Of a stretch of DNA of 64,000 nt, positions 34,576 through 45,769 are shown piece after piece; the stretch's first letter is position 1, and the number at the start of each line of letters is the position of its first letter. Origin of the DNA: Colocasia esculenta (lineage: Eukaryota > Streptophyta > Magnoliopsida > Alismatales > Araceae); assembly GCA_014218235.1 (NCBI GenBank), contig CM024756.1, positions 71,794,152-71,858,151 on the forward strand. Reading direction: 5' to 3'. Under the pieces are notes generated by a model, which was given only the letters and a program-made list of their open reading frames with translations, did not search any database and was not told where the DNA came from. The translations under genes were made by a program, and so were the position numbers.

Positions 34576-34843
34576 TTCCCTTGTTTTGATTATGTCAAAG
34601 GGGGAGAGATATCATAGACTTTTGACTTTTTATGACTTTTGACTTTACTGTGATGTACTTTGATGTATTTTTCTATTTCTGATTGTAGCACACTTTTATC
34701 AGCTATGAAATCATCAAAGTGCTTGTGTGAAATGTTTTGGTGTGAACTTGTGTGGATTGCTTGTATTTGTATGGTGACCTGATTATACATGAGATTCATC
34801 CAACAGTCAAAACTTCTATGATTTATTATTGCCATCATCAAAA

Positions 34844-34853
34844 AGGGGGAGAT
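34844..34853 (+). promoter_or_regulatory. C2 polypurine tract
   Basis: AAAAAGGGGGAGAT directly precedes LTR start TGTTGTGTCC. A similar tract AAAGGGGGAGAG lies at about 34596-34607, 250 bp upstream. Confidence 0.8.
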
Positions 34854-36484
34854 TGTTGTGTCCCTGGTTTGGATGATGTCATAAGTCAGGCAAAATGTAA
34901 TAAATATCTAACATAAGTCTTTTATATCACAGGAAAATTCATAAAGTCAAAAACTCTTTTTAGTGTGTTGACTCTGATTACTTCATAGGTCGACACACAT
35001 GTATCAATGAGTGAGTTATTGAAGTTTGGTGATGCACATGAGTCACTTCTATTCAAAGGTTAAGTCGACGCTTGATGGATTTCTTGTAGCGCAGAAGTTG
35101 AAAGTATCACATAAGGTCGACACTACTTGGAGATTAGGTTGACTCTAGTTGGTTTTCTGGCTCGCACTGAAGAAAAGGAATAGCATAAGGTCAACTCCAT
35201 ATGAGCATCAGGTCGACACTAATCAAGTTTACTGTTAGCACTTAGAGAAAAATACTGCTTGAGGTCGACTCCAGATGAGGATCAGGTCGACTCTACCAGT
35301 CTACAAGGACAACTCCAGATGTAGGTTAGGTCGACTATACCATTATGTGATGTCGACACTAAGATGCTACAAGGTTAACTCTACATCATGGACAATCAGT
35401 CAAAACTATAGTCACTTGGATAAGGTCGACTCTACTGAAGCATTTTCACTGATCTAAGTCAAGTCCTATGTGTATGCGTCGACACTATACTCAAGGTGTG
35501 TCGACTCTTTGACATTTATACTCCAGTGATGAGAAGTATCTGCCAGCGCATAAGTTCTAGGCACGTGACCTGAGGCACAATGATTAGGACTTTAGGTACA
35601 CCTCACATGGTTCTGGAAGATACCTCTTTTTTGTGGCAAAAAGTATCTCCCAATTTTTTGGATTTTGTTAAGGGGCGCACCTGAGAAGATTCTGTGAAGC
35701 TAATCAAAAGGCATACGTCATCCTCTGCAGAAGATATCACACACAGGAAGAAAAAGTGCAGTGATCTGAGAGCGAAAAAGTACAGAGAGAGCAAAGCTTG
35801 AGTTCAGAGAGCAGTGTAGGTTTCAGAGCAGTCAACTCATCAAGAGGAGAAGATGTTGGAGTGTGTCTTCATCCCATACGAAGATCTGTAGTTGATCAAT
35901 TGAAGCAGAGCTTCAGAATTTAACCTATTTCAAAGACAATTGATCCTTGTGTCGTGGCCAGAAGAGGAATTTGATGAGCTCAAGCCTGAAGGAGATGCAA
36001 TTGGGAGTTCAACGAGACATCTGACCAGATCCAAACTCCAGCGCAGTGTGTTTGCATATTTCTACATTTCTTCAGAAATATCTCTAGTTTGGTTTTTTCC
36101 CATTTCTTCTCTACACCAATCTGTTTGGTTGTCTACTCCAGTTGGAGTAGATGGGTTGATCCTACATTTTGTGTGTTAAGATTGTGAGATTTGAAACAAA
36201 CTTGAAGGTGTGAATCAGCGATCTGTAAGAAGCTGTGAATCAGCAGTTGTGTGAGTGTTTCACACATTTGAGTTGTTAGGGAAGCCTCACTTGGTTTAGT
36301 GAGGGGTGGACGTAGGTCTCCACAATGGAGCCAAACCACCTTAAAATTTCACTTGCATTGTGTTGTTTCATGTGCACTGGCAAAATTGTTTTATCTAATT
36401 TGATCATAGTCTCGAGTTCTTAATTTTTAATTGGTCAAAATCTATTCACCCCCCCCCCTCTAGATATTCATTCCATACACAACA
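34854..36484 (+). repeat. C2 3' LTR (1631 bp)
   Basis: Begins TGTTGTGTCCC after the polypurine tract and ends CCATACACAACA before the presumed duplication ACTCG. Contains the GTCGAC palindrome array (34967-35505), a conserved GGTGGACGTAGGTCTCC and CCACCTTAAAATTT module (36305-36349) and a run of eleven C near the end (36449-36459). Confidence 0.85.
34967..35505. repeat. GTCGAC palindrome array in the C2 LTR
   Basis: Pairs 22 bp apart recur every 74-75 bp: 34967 (GTTGAC)/34989, 35042 (degenerate)/35064, 35116/35138 (GTTGAC), 35190 (GTCAAC)/35212 and 35264/35286. A run in pure 22-bp register follows (35308 degenerate, 35330, 35352, 35374 GTTAAC), then 35425, 35478 and 35500. The promoter side of the LTR (U3) is the likely location. 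Confidence 0.85.
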
Positions 36485-38383
36485 ACTCGGTCTCCATGAG
36501 GGAATCCATAGAGTACGGAGATTTATGGAAGTCTTAGAGAAAAGGTCACTAGTCTGCCGATACGGAATGACCGACTGAGAGTTTCCAATTCCCCAAGAGA
36601 GGGCTGCCTATATGTGCAATGTGTCGTGTAGAACGTGTCTCAATATCACAATCCATCGGTTTAAAACAAGACGAAAAGCTTTTAACAAGACAGCAAGACA
36701 TGGTATGCAATTCAGTCTATCACATGATTTCTGCACATTTAACATATAGCACTTTCAGTTATGAACAAGACCGAGTATGGACAAAACACAATGATATACA
36801 CATGGTACATGGAATCAAGTATCATTAAGAGCACTTAGAATAAAAGTTCATATTCTTATAGTTTTCATGTGGGTTGATGACTTTTAGGCCTTTGAACAAC
36901 TAAGTGACATGATATAACAATCAAACATACACATGGTTGACTATACATCTTCAGAAAATAATCTCGGGTTGGTCTTTAAATCGCGACGGGTTCAGTCGTC
37001 ACACTTAAGAAGACCGTACATGGCTCAGAAATACAAGCACTCTGTGAAACATTAAATTGCAACGGACCTGTTCATCGCCTTCATGTCGCGACAGGCTGAT
37101 ATGTCGTGTTGGCTTTTAAAACGCGACGGCCTTGTCAGTCGCCTTCATGACGCGATAGGCCATGGGTCGCTACAACCCTAAATCACTACTGTTCGACATG
37201 TCTTGTTCAAGAGGTGTTTTCAAAATTGTGATATGAAAATTGGGCGAAATACATGAGTGGGAAAACTGGTCAAATTGTGACGGCATGTTCCGTCGCGTTC
37301 AAGACCGGCGCTGAAACCCACGTGACCCACAGTTTTATGTGTCAGAACGGTCGAGTCAAATTCATAATCGTGATGGAAGGTTCGGTCACTTTTCATGTGA
37401 ACACGACGGTCTAGTACGTCGCATTCATGCAGTAAAGAACGTGATGTCTGGAATGGTCGCGTTTTAGGGATTCAACCGAAAACAGTAAAAAATAGGGTAG
37501 TCATGCATGCAACGCTTATAACTCGTGATCTAGAGCTCCTAGAACAAAAGTATGAACATGAAATATGTTGGGTACGATGAGTAGAAGAGGACTATGGTTT
37601 TGGTTTCACATGATTTGTCCTCGTGATATGTTAAAATCGACATGAACACTAAAAGCCCTAAACATGCACGATGTTTTGAAAACACTTAAGACTCATAGCA
37701 CGTTCGATGAAAATTAGGGAAACCAGTGCATATGAAACTAGACTCGATGCTCTTTCCATTGGTATGTGCTACACTTACTTCAAGCCCGAGATCACCTACC
37801 TTTGGTCGGTTCTAAGAGAGGTCTTCTGCACAGGTTGTATAGAGCACGAGTTGAAGAAAAAGCCTTGGGTTCGAGATGAATTCCTCCTCATCTGGTGCCC
37901 AAGCTAGCCTCCTCACGACCCCAACACGATGGTAACCCTTTCCCAAGAGTCTCATGATGATTATTTATAGATTTAGGGTTAATTCAAGTCCTAATGAGAC
38001 TAGGAAAGTTGGGTTGCGGTTCTAGCATGGTACCTTCCAAGATTTGAGGATTCTCCTCCTAATAAGAGTAGCAATGCCATTAGGAAACATCCTAACATGA
38101 CTGGGTATGAATTTAGGTTACCATGGGGGTCTAATTGCCTTGGATTTTGCCCTAATTGCCGTTTCCAATTTATGTCCATTTATACCTACGAATTTTTTGG
38201 GTTTTAGTGCTATTAGGTTTTGTTCTTTGGTCCACTAAAAGTGGTTTTGGCCCAATATACTTTAAATGGTTGATTCCACTTCTTGGGAGTTTAACTATGA
38301 TTTTTATTTTATTTTTATTAGATATTTTATTTATTTGTTATTTTCCTACATTTTTAATCAATTAAATTTCCGGGGTGTTACAC
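36485..38383 (-). repeat. G6: Tekay-like gypsy LTR fragment
   Basis: On the minus strand it starts at 38383 with TGTAACACCCCGGAAATTTA, closely matching the start of the TR-GAG LTR (TGTAATACCCCAGAAATTTT). The other end is cut by the C2 insertion at 36485. Contains CGCG dyads, for example GTCGCGAC at 37085, GTCGTGTT at 37103 and AACGCGAC at about 37120. No gene seen; short open frames are incidental. Confidence 0.72.
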
Positions 38384-39439
38384 ATAGAATGGTGTTGGTG
38401 AACGCTGCCCCTCTGGCATCTGATGTACCTATTCTCCATTATCTTCTCCTTGCTGCTCCACATGTGGCTATTCCACATGTAATTCTTCCAATAGTCTTTC
38501 TTGTGAGGGAGCTGGTCCTCTCACTAATTTGTCTCCTTCCAGCTTGAATTTCATGAACTTCATGATGTTTGCCAAGCAATAAATGTTGTATTTTGGAATT
38601 GATTTGGACTTTACATTTCCAAGAGGAATGTTGGCTTTGAGGAAAATGCCAGTTAACTGGGCTGCATAAGGTAGGCTTCCTCTAAGCTATTTTCTAGTGG
38701 TCTCATGAAGGATTTGACAAAACACTTCAGCTAAATTTGCCTTTTCCTTTTTAAGTAGATAGTAGAGAAGGAATCATTGAACTTTTGTGACTCTACTTCT
38801 GCCTCCTCCGTGTCAGTATGGTGGTGCAAATATGATGTAGTATCTGATTCAGAGGAGGGCATTTGTTTGCATTTAAGCAAGAAACCCTAGTTTGTACTTC
38901 ATGTTGCTTATCATGGTCAAGTCCAGTCATTAAAGAGTAGACTTCATGCTAGCAAACATTATACACATAGGCATCTTGCCCATCATTTGGAATACCCAAT
39001 GCTTCTCCCACAAAATTTGTTGTTAGTTTGATGGGGATTCCTTGGACGGTGGTTTCCAAAACTTGTTTATTACTTATCATACTATTATAGAATTCCTGGA
39101 CTAGGGTTGGGTAATAGACTCTGTGTTCACTAATGAAACTAGTCTAGGCTTGAAAATCAAAGATTTTAAAAAGTTTTGGAAAAGTAGCTTTCATACATTC
39201 ATCTTGAATGTCCACTGCTCTAGGTTTCAAAATCTGTTTGTTCTCATTTGTGCTAGTTTCTTCTTTTGGTTCCTTAAAACTTTTTGTACCTTCATTTTAT
39301 GCCTCGTTTTTGGACTTTGAAGCTTGTTCAGTGTTGTCAGCATCAGCATTAGTGTCATCTGCCCTGCCAAAATCATCTTTCTCTACTTCTTTGTTATCAT
39401 TCTCCGACCCTATATCATCAAGTCTAGGATTTTGATATG
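38384..39439 (-). pseudogene. C5: second copy of a SIRE env-position gene, degraded
   Basis: Minus-strand reading from 39439 shows the same block order as C2's third gene: DIQDECMKATFPKLFK, TSFISEHRVYYPTLVQEF (with a stop just before), LGIPNDG, then QTRVSCLNANKCPPLNQ and LHHICTTILT counterparts, and further C-terminal matches. Stops and frameshifts are frequent. It is bounded on the left by the G6 LTR start and on the right by the LINE poly(A). Confidence 0.68.
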
Positions 39440-39601
39440 TTTTTTTTTTCCTAGTGAAAATGGTCCTCAGGCATTACACTAGGAGAGTGCACCCTCCCCA
39501 GAGAGGGAGAATGGACCCACTCCACCAGCAAGAGCAGCTGGGCCAACATTATATAAAAAGCATAAATGCAAGGAGTACATCTGTTTAGGGGCATACCCCA
39601 G

Positions 39602-40789
39602 TCAAATCAGTCTAACATTTAATAGACCAGATCTGTCTAACATAACCGGGCCCTTACAAGAAGGAGGAAGGCTACTAGATCTCCAATAGTAGTCACTGCG
39701 CTTGGATGCTATAGCATGGTTGGTGAGTTGGTCTGCCACACGATTAGTCTCACGGAAAGCATGTGATATTTGGGCGGCCTGATCTTGAAGCATGTCTCGA
39801 GTGATACACCACCATCTATAAGTAGGCCAAGAAGTACATCTCCGCTGCTTAATAGAGTTGACAAGAGCAAGAGAATCAGAGTATATAGCAAAAAGAGTAA
39901 TGCCAATAGAGGCCGCCAGGCGAAGACCATCACAAAGGGCGCGGGTCTCAGCAATGATGTTGCTGCCCTCCCCGTAATAATGCGCAAAAGCAACAAGAAC
40001 AACCCCATATTTGTCCCGAATACAGCCACCTCCCCCACATGTACCTGCACTGCCCTTGGCTGCCCCATCAACATTGAGACAAAAATTCTGAATGGGGGGT
40101 ATCCAGTGAATAAACTTCAACTGTTTAGTAGAAACATGAGGGCCAAAACCATACTGCTGAAGGATCTGCAACTCAGCTGGCGTGGAAGCAATTTTGAAGG
40201 ATGTGTTGGATAGAGCAATGGATATGTTAAGCTTGATGTTGCTGATGATATCATAGACCCGAATTTTCTTGGCATCGTACCTATAAGTGCATCTAGACTT
40301 CCAAAGTTCCCATAGAATTAACATCATGCCATAGAGAGATATAAAACCAATAGGAGATCGAACATTAGCATGCAGAATGAAAGCCCATATTCTTGCAGTG
40401 ATATTAGAATGAAGGTAGATCTTATTGCTGATCAGGGGTAAGAACCAACGCCAAATCTTCCTTGTAGGGGAGCTATTGATGAAGATATGATTAAGGTCCT
40501 CAACCAAAGGACATGCACAACAATGGCACTGAGAGGCTGAGGGAATTCCGCTGTCCATAACTCTACTATCAACTGGAACTGCCCTGTTAAGAACCTTCCA
40601 ACAAAAAAGCCAGGCTCTGGGGTTGAATGTTTGATGCCACATCTTGGTAAGAGTAGTTCGAGGGACACCAGCATTCCTAACCAGATTATAGGTGGATTTG
40701 GTAGAAAAAATGCCATTAGGAGCAGCGGAACACACACATTTGTCCTCCTCAACATTCAGCTGCACCACTTGAAATATAGAACCTGGCAA
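39602..40789 (-). pseudogene. LINE ORF2 C-terminal: zf-RVT and RNase H
   Basis: 395-residue open frame. The N-terminal third is a reverse-transcriptase-associated zinc-binding region (RAWLFCWKVLNRAVPVDSRV, CHCCACPLVEDLNHIFINSS). The C-terminal part is a type I RNase H: NVDGAAKGSAGTCGGGGCIR (first D), AETRALCDGL (E), IYSDSLALVNSI (D) and a late RETNRVADQLTNHA block. An RNase H at the end of ORF2 is characteristic of many plant L1 elements. Stop at 39602-39604. Confidence 0.85.
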
Positions 40790-40825
40790 AACCGTTCTAA
40801 TAGGGTGAGAGGTATCACTGACTAC

Positions 40826-42500
40826 TTATAAAGAAATGCCCTCACCTTCAATGGGGACCTGAAGCATGTCCGCCAGAGGATGATCGCCCAACCGGATATC
40901 CTTCAAGACATCAATCTTGTCTCCCTTGCCATAAATCCACCTCGTGTTCTTCTGAATAATGTTGTTGACAGCCATGCATATATGTTTGGGCATACCTGGT
41001 AACCGATCAAAGTTGGTAGAAAAATGCTTCCTTGTATACACCGACCAGAGGGAGCTTCCATGGCGAATATTCCAAATCTGTTTAGCAGCCAGAGACATTT
41101 GAACATGTTGTATACTTCGAACTCCTAGGCAACCTTCCTGTCTCGGACGCTGGATAATGTGCCATGCAACCCAGTGTCGACGGCGAGAGCTGTCAGACCA
41201 ATTCTAGAAGAAGGCAGCAGTAGACTTCTCCATATAATAAAGAACAGATTTTGGAAGACAGGAGGAAGCAGCAAGGTAGATCGGAATAGAGGATAAGACT
41301 GAGTTGATCATGGTAACCATTCCAACTTGAGAGATTAGCTTGGACTTCCATCCTCCCAGTCTAGCATTAAATTTGTCAATGAGACTCTTGTAATCAGCCA
41401 CTAGAACTCTTCTAGGTCTTAGAGCAACCACCAAATACATTAAAGGACCCTCCTGCTTCATGTAACCAGTAGCCTCCTTGATTCATTGAAGGGAGGCCAT
41501 AGTAGCTTTCCCGGAAACCATAAAAGAACTCTTGCTAGGATTAATAGTTTGCCCCGAGGACTGAGCATACTTGTTAAGAAAAAGCAAAAGGCGTTTCACA
41601 TTAGGAATGCTGCCATTCATGAAGATAAGCGTGTCGTCTGCATAAAGAAGGTGAGAGGGGGCTGGGCACCCTCTTGGGCCAGCATAAGGATTAATTGCCC
41701 TAGTGGAAACCATGTTCTTGAGGCCTCTACTCAACGCCTCCTCCATAATAATAAAAAGAGCAGGAGCAATAGGATCACCTTGACGAAGGCCTCTAGAAGA
41801 TTTAAAAAAACCAATAGCGACGCCATTAACTAGTACAGAAAACCAGCAATTAGAGAGCATCATGGTGATATAAGAAACGAACCTTGAAGAGAAACCAAAC
41901 TTCTTCATAACAGCAACAAAAATCCCATTCAACACTGTCATATGCTCTCCTGATGTCCAATTTAAAGATGGCATTACCACCTCTGGCATTCCGACCAATA
42001 TCCCAAACTAATTGTCTAGCAAGAGAAACATTATCCAGGATGAATCTCCCTTTCACAAAAGCACCTTGTTCCTCCGAGATAATCCCAGGTATGATAGAAA
42101 CCAACCTGTCACATATAATTCTGTAGACTATTTTGTAACAGAAATTACAAAGGCTGACCGGCCTGAAGTCATTGTAAGTAGCCGGGTGAGATTTTTTCAG
42201 AAAAAGTGCAATCAGCGTGGAGGTTACTCCTCTAAGAAAAGAGTGACCCTGAAAGAATCCATTCACAGCAGCAACAACTTCACAATGAACAATATCCTAG
42301 CAAGAAGTGAAAAATATGCCAGTGAACCCGTCTGGCCCAGGGGCGTTGTTCCCGTTCAGACTCCATATTGCGTTCTTGATTTCATCTGACGTTGGCGGAG
42401 CACAAAGAAAAATATTTAGATTATATGAAATAAGTGGAGGAATTACATGGAGAAGGGATTCATCAATCAAATGAGGGGTTGATTGCAACAAATTCTCGAA
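40826..42500 (-). pseudogene. LINE ORF2 reverse transcriptase
   Basis: Frames in series from high to low coordinates: IKNAIWSLNGNNAPGPDGFT; HPATYNDFRPVSLCNFCYKI and EEQGAFVKGRFILDNVSLAR with KLDIRRAYDSVEWDF; then SVLVNGVAIGFFKSSRGLRQ, GDPIAPALFIIMEEAL and the catalytic LLYADDTLIF; then RPRRVLVADYKSLIDKFNAR and GGWKSKLISQVG. The thumb region continues to about 40826. RT copies the RNA at the nicked target. At least four frame changes. Confidence 0.85.
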
Positions 42501-42974
42501 AACTTAGCCGCTTCAACACGCAAAATCTCCTGGTCCTCAGACCAAGCACCATCAATCTGAAGACGCTGAATTCTGTTCCGTCTTCTATTGGCTTGAATCA
42601 CAGAATGAAAAAAGCAGTATTTCTATCCCCATTTTCTAGCCATTCCATGCGGGCTTTTTGAGCCTAGAACACCCCCCTACAATGGAGAGCTCTTCTAAGG
42701 TTGGCAGTTGCCTTCCCCAAAGCACTTCTATTGTCCGCAAAAGGATTAGAATCAAAGATGTCTTGCGCCACTCTAACTTCTTCCTCCTAGCAAATAACAT
42801 TGTCTTCCACATTGCCCAATACCTCTTTATTCCAAACCCACAAAGCCTTTTTAACCGACTTCAGTTTAAGTGATAGAGTGGTAAAAGGGTTGGGGTGCCA
42901 ATCCTCCTGGGCATTCCACGCAGTCTTAACAACCTCATGAAAAGAAGCATGAGAGGACCACATCGACTGGAAAG
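42501..42974 (-). pseudogene. LINE ORF2 linker between endonuclease and RT
   Basis: Frames such as FQSMWSSHASFHEVVKTAWN and LKSVKKALWVWNKEVLGNVE match the usual EN-RT linker of plant L1 ORF2. Broken by frameshifts. Confidence 0.7.
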
Positions 42975-43694
42975 TCAATCTGGCCAGAGATTGGGCCACC
43001 TTAGGAATATAGGCCAGCAAAGGTGTATGATCAGAAGGGTCTCTGGGGAGATGTCTAACTGAGAACTCCGAAAAATTGCTATCAAAATTCTATTAGTTAG
43101 AAGCCAGTCCAGACACGCCTTAATAGATGCCTGCCCCATTCTATTATTGGATGAAGTAAATTGAGAACCAATGAAGCCAGCATCAAAGAGAGAAGAAGCA
43201 TCAAAAAATGAATTAAAATCAGCCATAGCTTGCATATTGGGAAGTCGACCCCCCCTCTTCTCAGAAGGCTGGGCAATACAATTGAAGTCACCCCCAACTA
43301 CCCAAGGAACATCAATATTATCAGAAAATTGGATGAGATCATCAAAGAGAGACCGTCTGTGACTGGCATTACAGCTAGCATAAACCACAGTAACCATCAT
43401 CTGGACATTGTTATCTTTCAAAATAGATAACGTGATATGTTGGTCAGAACAGTTAATGATTTGCATGGAAGTATTACACCAGAGAACCCAGATTTTGGAG
43501 TTCTCTCCCCCATTTCCAACAACCTCTTGCATCTTTATATATTTGCATAAGGAAGATGCTCGGTCAAAAGAGACCATAGGCTCAGCAATGGCCACAATAT
43601 CTGTGCCATATTTCCTAATAATTCTACGAAGGGACCTCCTAGAGGTAGTATTGGAGATCCCTCTAATATTACAGCATAATAAGGAACTATTCAT
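42975..43694 (-). pseudogene. LINE ORF2 N-terminal AP endonuclease
   Basis: ATG at 43694. 239-residue frame with CCNIRGISNTTSRRSLRRII, DIVAIAEPMVSF (E), VVYASCNASHRRSLFDDL, WVVGGDFNCIAQPSEKRGG (D, N), GFIGSQFTSSNN and CLDWLLTN. This endonuclease nicks target DNA for target-primed reverse transcription. The ATG overlaps the ORF1 stop by ATGA (43694-43691). The last part of the domain shifts frame. Confidence 0.85.
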
Positions 43695-44425
43695 GATGAA
43701 GTGTAACCAACCGAACCACCTACAGCTTTCTCCTTAGAATTTGTAGTTGCACCTGCTTTATTATGAGCCTTCAAATCTTGCAATAGGACAGGGCCCGACA
43801 TGAATATATTCTCTGTGACAGCAAGGCTAGAGACCCTTCCTAAAACTTCATTCGAGGGTTTAAAAAAATCTATGGCAGATTCTGTAATAGATTCATTCGC
43901 AGCTCCCTCCACCTCCCCCGTTTCCATCGCCGGAGAAGAACCCTCAACCCCCACAGCATCCAATCTTCGTTCGGCAGATCCCCCATAGCCTTGGCAGTGA
44001 GAGCCACTTATACAGGTGCCCCCATGCAGGCCATGCAACGTGATCTCCTGCAGCTGCGACGCAGTAGAAGATTCATGCAGTAAAACCTAACCAGATCCCT
44101 GCTCCTCAGATTGCAAGTGCCTGTCATCAATATCCTCTTGGTTTTCCACCAACACACCCCCATGCAGGCCATGCAACGTGATCTCCTGAAGCTGCGACGC
44201 AGTAGTAGATTCATTCAGTAAAACCTGACCAGATCCCTGCTCCTCAGACTGCAAGTGCCTACCATCAATATTCTCATGGTTGTCCACCAACACAGAAAAC
44301 CGATTCCCCGACGTCACAGCGGTGCCTTGCTGGGGCACCTTCTGCCTCCAAGATTTCTTGATCACTAAGGCACCTCCTTCGTTCTCCAATGGGATTTGCA
44401 TATCAGACACAAGCTCACAGATCAA
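43691..44425 (-). pseudogene. LINE ORF1 C-terminal part
   Basis: Frames 44425-44087 and 44038-43691 on the minus strand, with a frame change between them. Includes an internal 46-residue duplication (QLQEITLHGLHGG and RHLQSEEQGSGQ repeated) and ends GGSVGYTSS at TGA 43693-43691. ORF1 proteins bind LINE RNA. I see no zinc knuckle in this part. The N-terminal half is missing, cut near 44410. Confidence 0.65.
44018..44300. repeat. 138-bp tandem duplication in LINE ORF1
   Basis: CATGCAGGCCATGCAACGTG starts at 44023 and again at 44161, a 138-bp period. A partial third unit reaches the CACCAACACA at about 44285. The period is a multiple of three, so the protein gains 46-residue repeats. Confidence 0.8.
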
Positions 44426-45663
44426 GGTATACTATCCATCCAAGCAGCACAAAAATGTATCAAGATATGAAAAAAACACTTCTGGTGGCCGCATATGAAG
44501 AAAGAAATTGCAGAATTCATAACAAGATGTGCAATATGTCAGCAAATCAAGGCAGAGCATCAAAGACCAGGAGGATTGTTACAGCCATTACCCATTCCAC
44601 AGTGGAAGTGGGATGATATTGCAATGGATTTCATAGTTGGTCTACCCAAATCATCAGGTCATAATGCTATTTGGGTTTTTGTGGACAGATTGACCAAAGT
44701 TTGCAGATTATTACCTGTTAGCATGTCTTGGTCAGTGGACAGACTAGCCAAAATATATGTAGAAAGAATTGTGTCATTGCATGGGATTCCAATTACTATA
44801 GTTTCAGACCGATATCCCCAGTTCACATCAGGTTTTTGGAGGAGTTTGCAGAGGGTAATTGGTACAAAATTGAGATACAGTTCAGCATATCATCCGCAAA
44901 CAGATGGACAGACAGAAAGGACCATCCAGACACTTGAAGATATGATGAGAGCTTGCTGCCTAGTATGGGGAGGTATTTGGGAGCGCCACTTGGGTTTAGT
45001 TGAATTTGCATATAATAACAGTTATCACTCAAGTATTGGGATGACACCGTATGAAGCTTTATATGGCAGGCCGTGTAGATCACTGCTAAACTGGCATGAA
45101 GTGGGAGAGAGACAGGTCATGGGTCCAGAAACTTATTCAAAAATGTGCTGAAATAGTGAAATTTATTCAAGAAAAGCTTCGCACAGCACAGAGTTGCCAG
45201 AAGAGTTATGCAGACACCAGATGCAGACCTTTGCAATTTGAGGTCGGTGATTATGTGTTTCTGAAGGTTTCTCCTACCAAGGGTGTGCTCAGATTTAGAA
45301 AAAAAGGTAAGTTGAGCCCAAGATATGTTGGGCCATTTCAAATAAAAGAAAGAATGGGAGAGACATCATACAGGTTGGATCTGCCAGCAGATTTTACAGA
45401 TGCCCATGATGTGTTTCACGTCTCAATGCTTAGAAGATATATCAGGGATCCATCTCAAGTGGTCAGTTATCAAAGGGATGACTTAAAGCCAGATATGACA
45501 ATGCCAGAATATCCAGTGAAGATTACAGGCCACAGAACCCAGAAACTCAGAAATAAAGAGATTGAGTTAGTAAAAGTTCGATGGAAAAACAAACAAGGCG
45601 GAGAGGATACATGGGAATTGGCAGAAGAAATGATGAAAGCGTATCCATACTTGTTTGAGTAAG
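44411..45663 (+). pseudogene. G2 integrase with C-terminal chromodomain
   Basis: Zinc region (IHPSSTKMYQDMKKT, FITRCAICQQIKAEHQRPGG). Core with WDDIAMDFIVGLP (D), TIVSDRYPQFTSGFW (D) and HPQTDGQTERTIQTLEDMM (E). Then the conserved VEFAYNNSYHSSIGMTPYEA and LYGRP. A one-base frame change lies in the overlap 45096-45151. The C-terminal part continues with GDYVFLKVSPTKGVLRF, GKLSPRYVGPFQI and DVFHVSMLRRYI. It ends with a chromodomain-like tail (VKVRWKNKQGGEDTWELAEE) at 45660-45662. Chromodomains direct chromovirus insertion to heterochromatin. Confidence 0.88.
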
Positions 45664-45769
45664 CTTTTAATTCTTTTAGATGATAGTACCATGCTAGTAG
45701 AATTAAAAGTTTTGGTATTTGGTTTCTGTTTTAAATTTTGAGGACGAAATTTCTTTTAGGTGATAGTAA

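Larger units (their letters stand above)
26995..36484 (+). mobile_element. C2: SIRE-type Ty1-copia element, 5'-truncated
   Basis: Plus strand: gag end, protease, integrase, reverse transcriptase, RNase H (to 30412), an env-position gene (32228-34575), polypurine tract and 3' LTR (34854-36484). A gene after RNase H and a long 3' spacer are SIRE traits. No 5' LTR or capsid gag is found; homology begins near 27000. ACTCG at 36485-36489 is the presumed right copy of the target duplication. Confidence 0.85.
39440..44410 (-). mobile_element. L1-type LINE with RNase H
   Basis: Minus-strand non-LTR retrotransposon: ORF1 (44425-43691), endonuclease, reverse transcriptase, zinc-finger and RNase H, then a 3' end with a run of ten A at 39449-39440. 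It lies between a SIRE env remnant on the 3' side and a gypsy integrase on the 5' side. The flanks are unrelated and I see no target duplication, so the 5' end is truncated or rearranged. Several frameshifts make ORF2 inactive. Confidence 0.85.
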
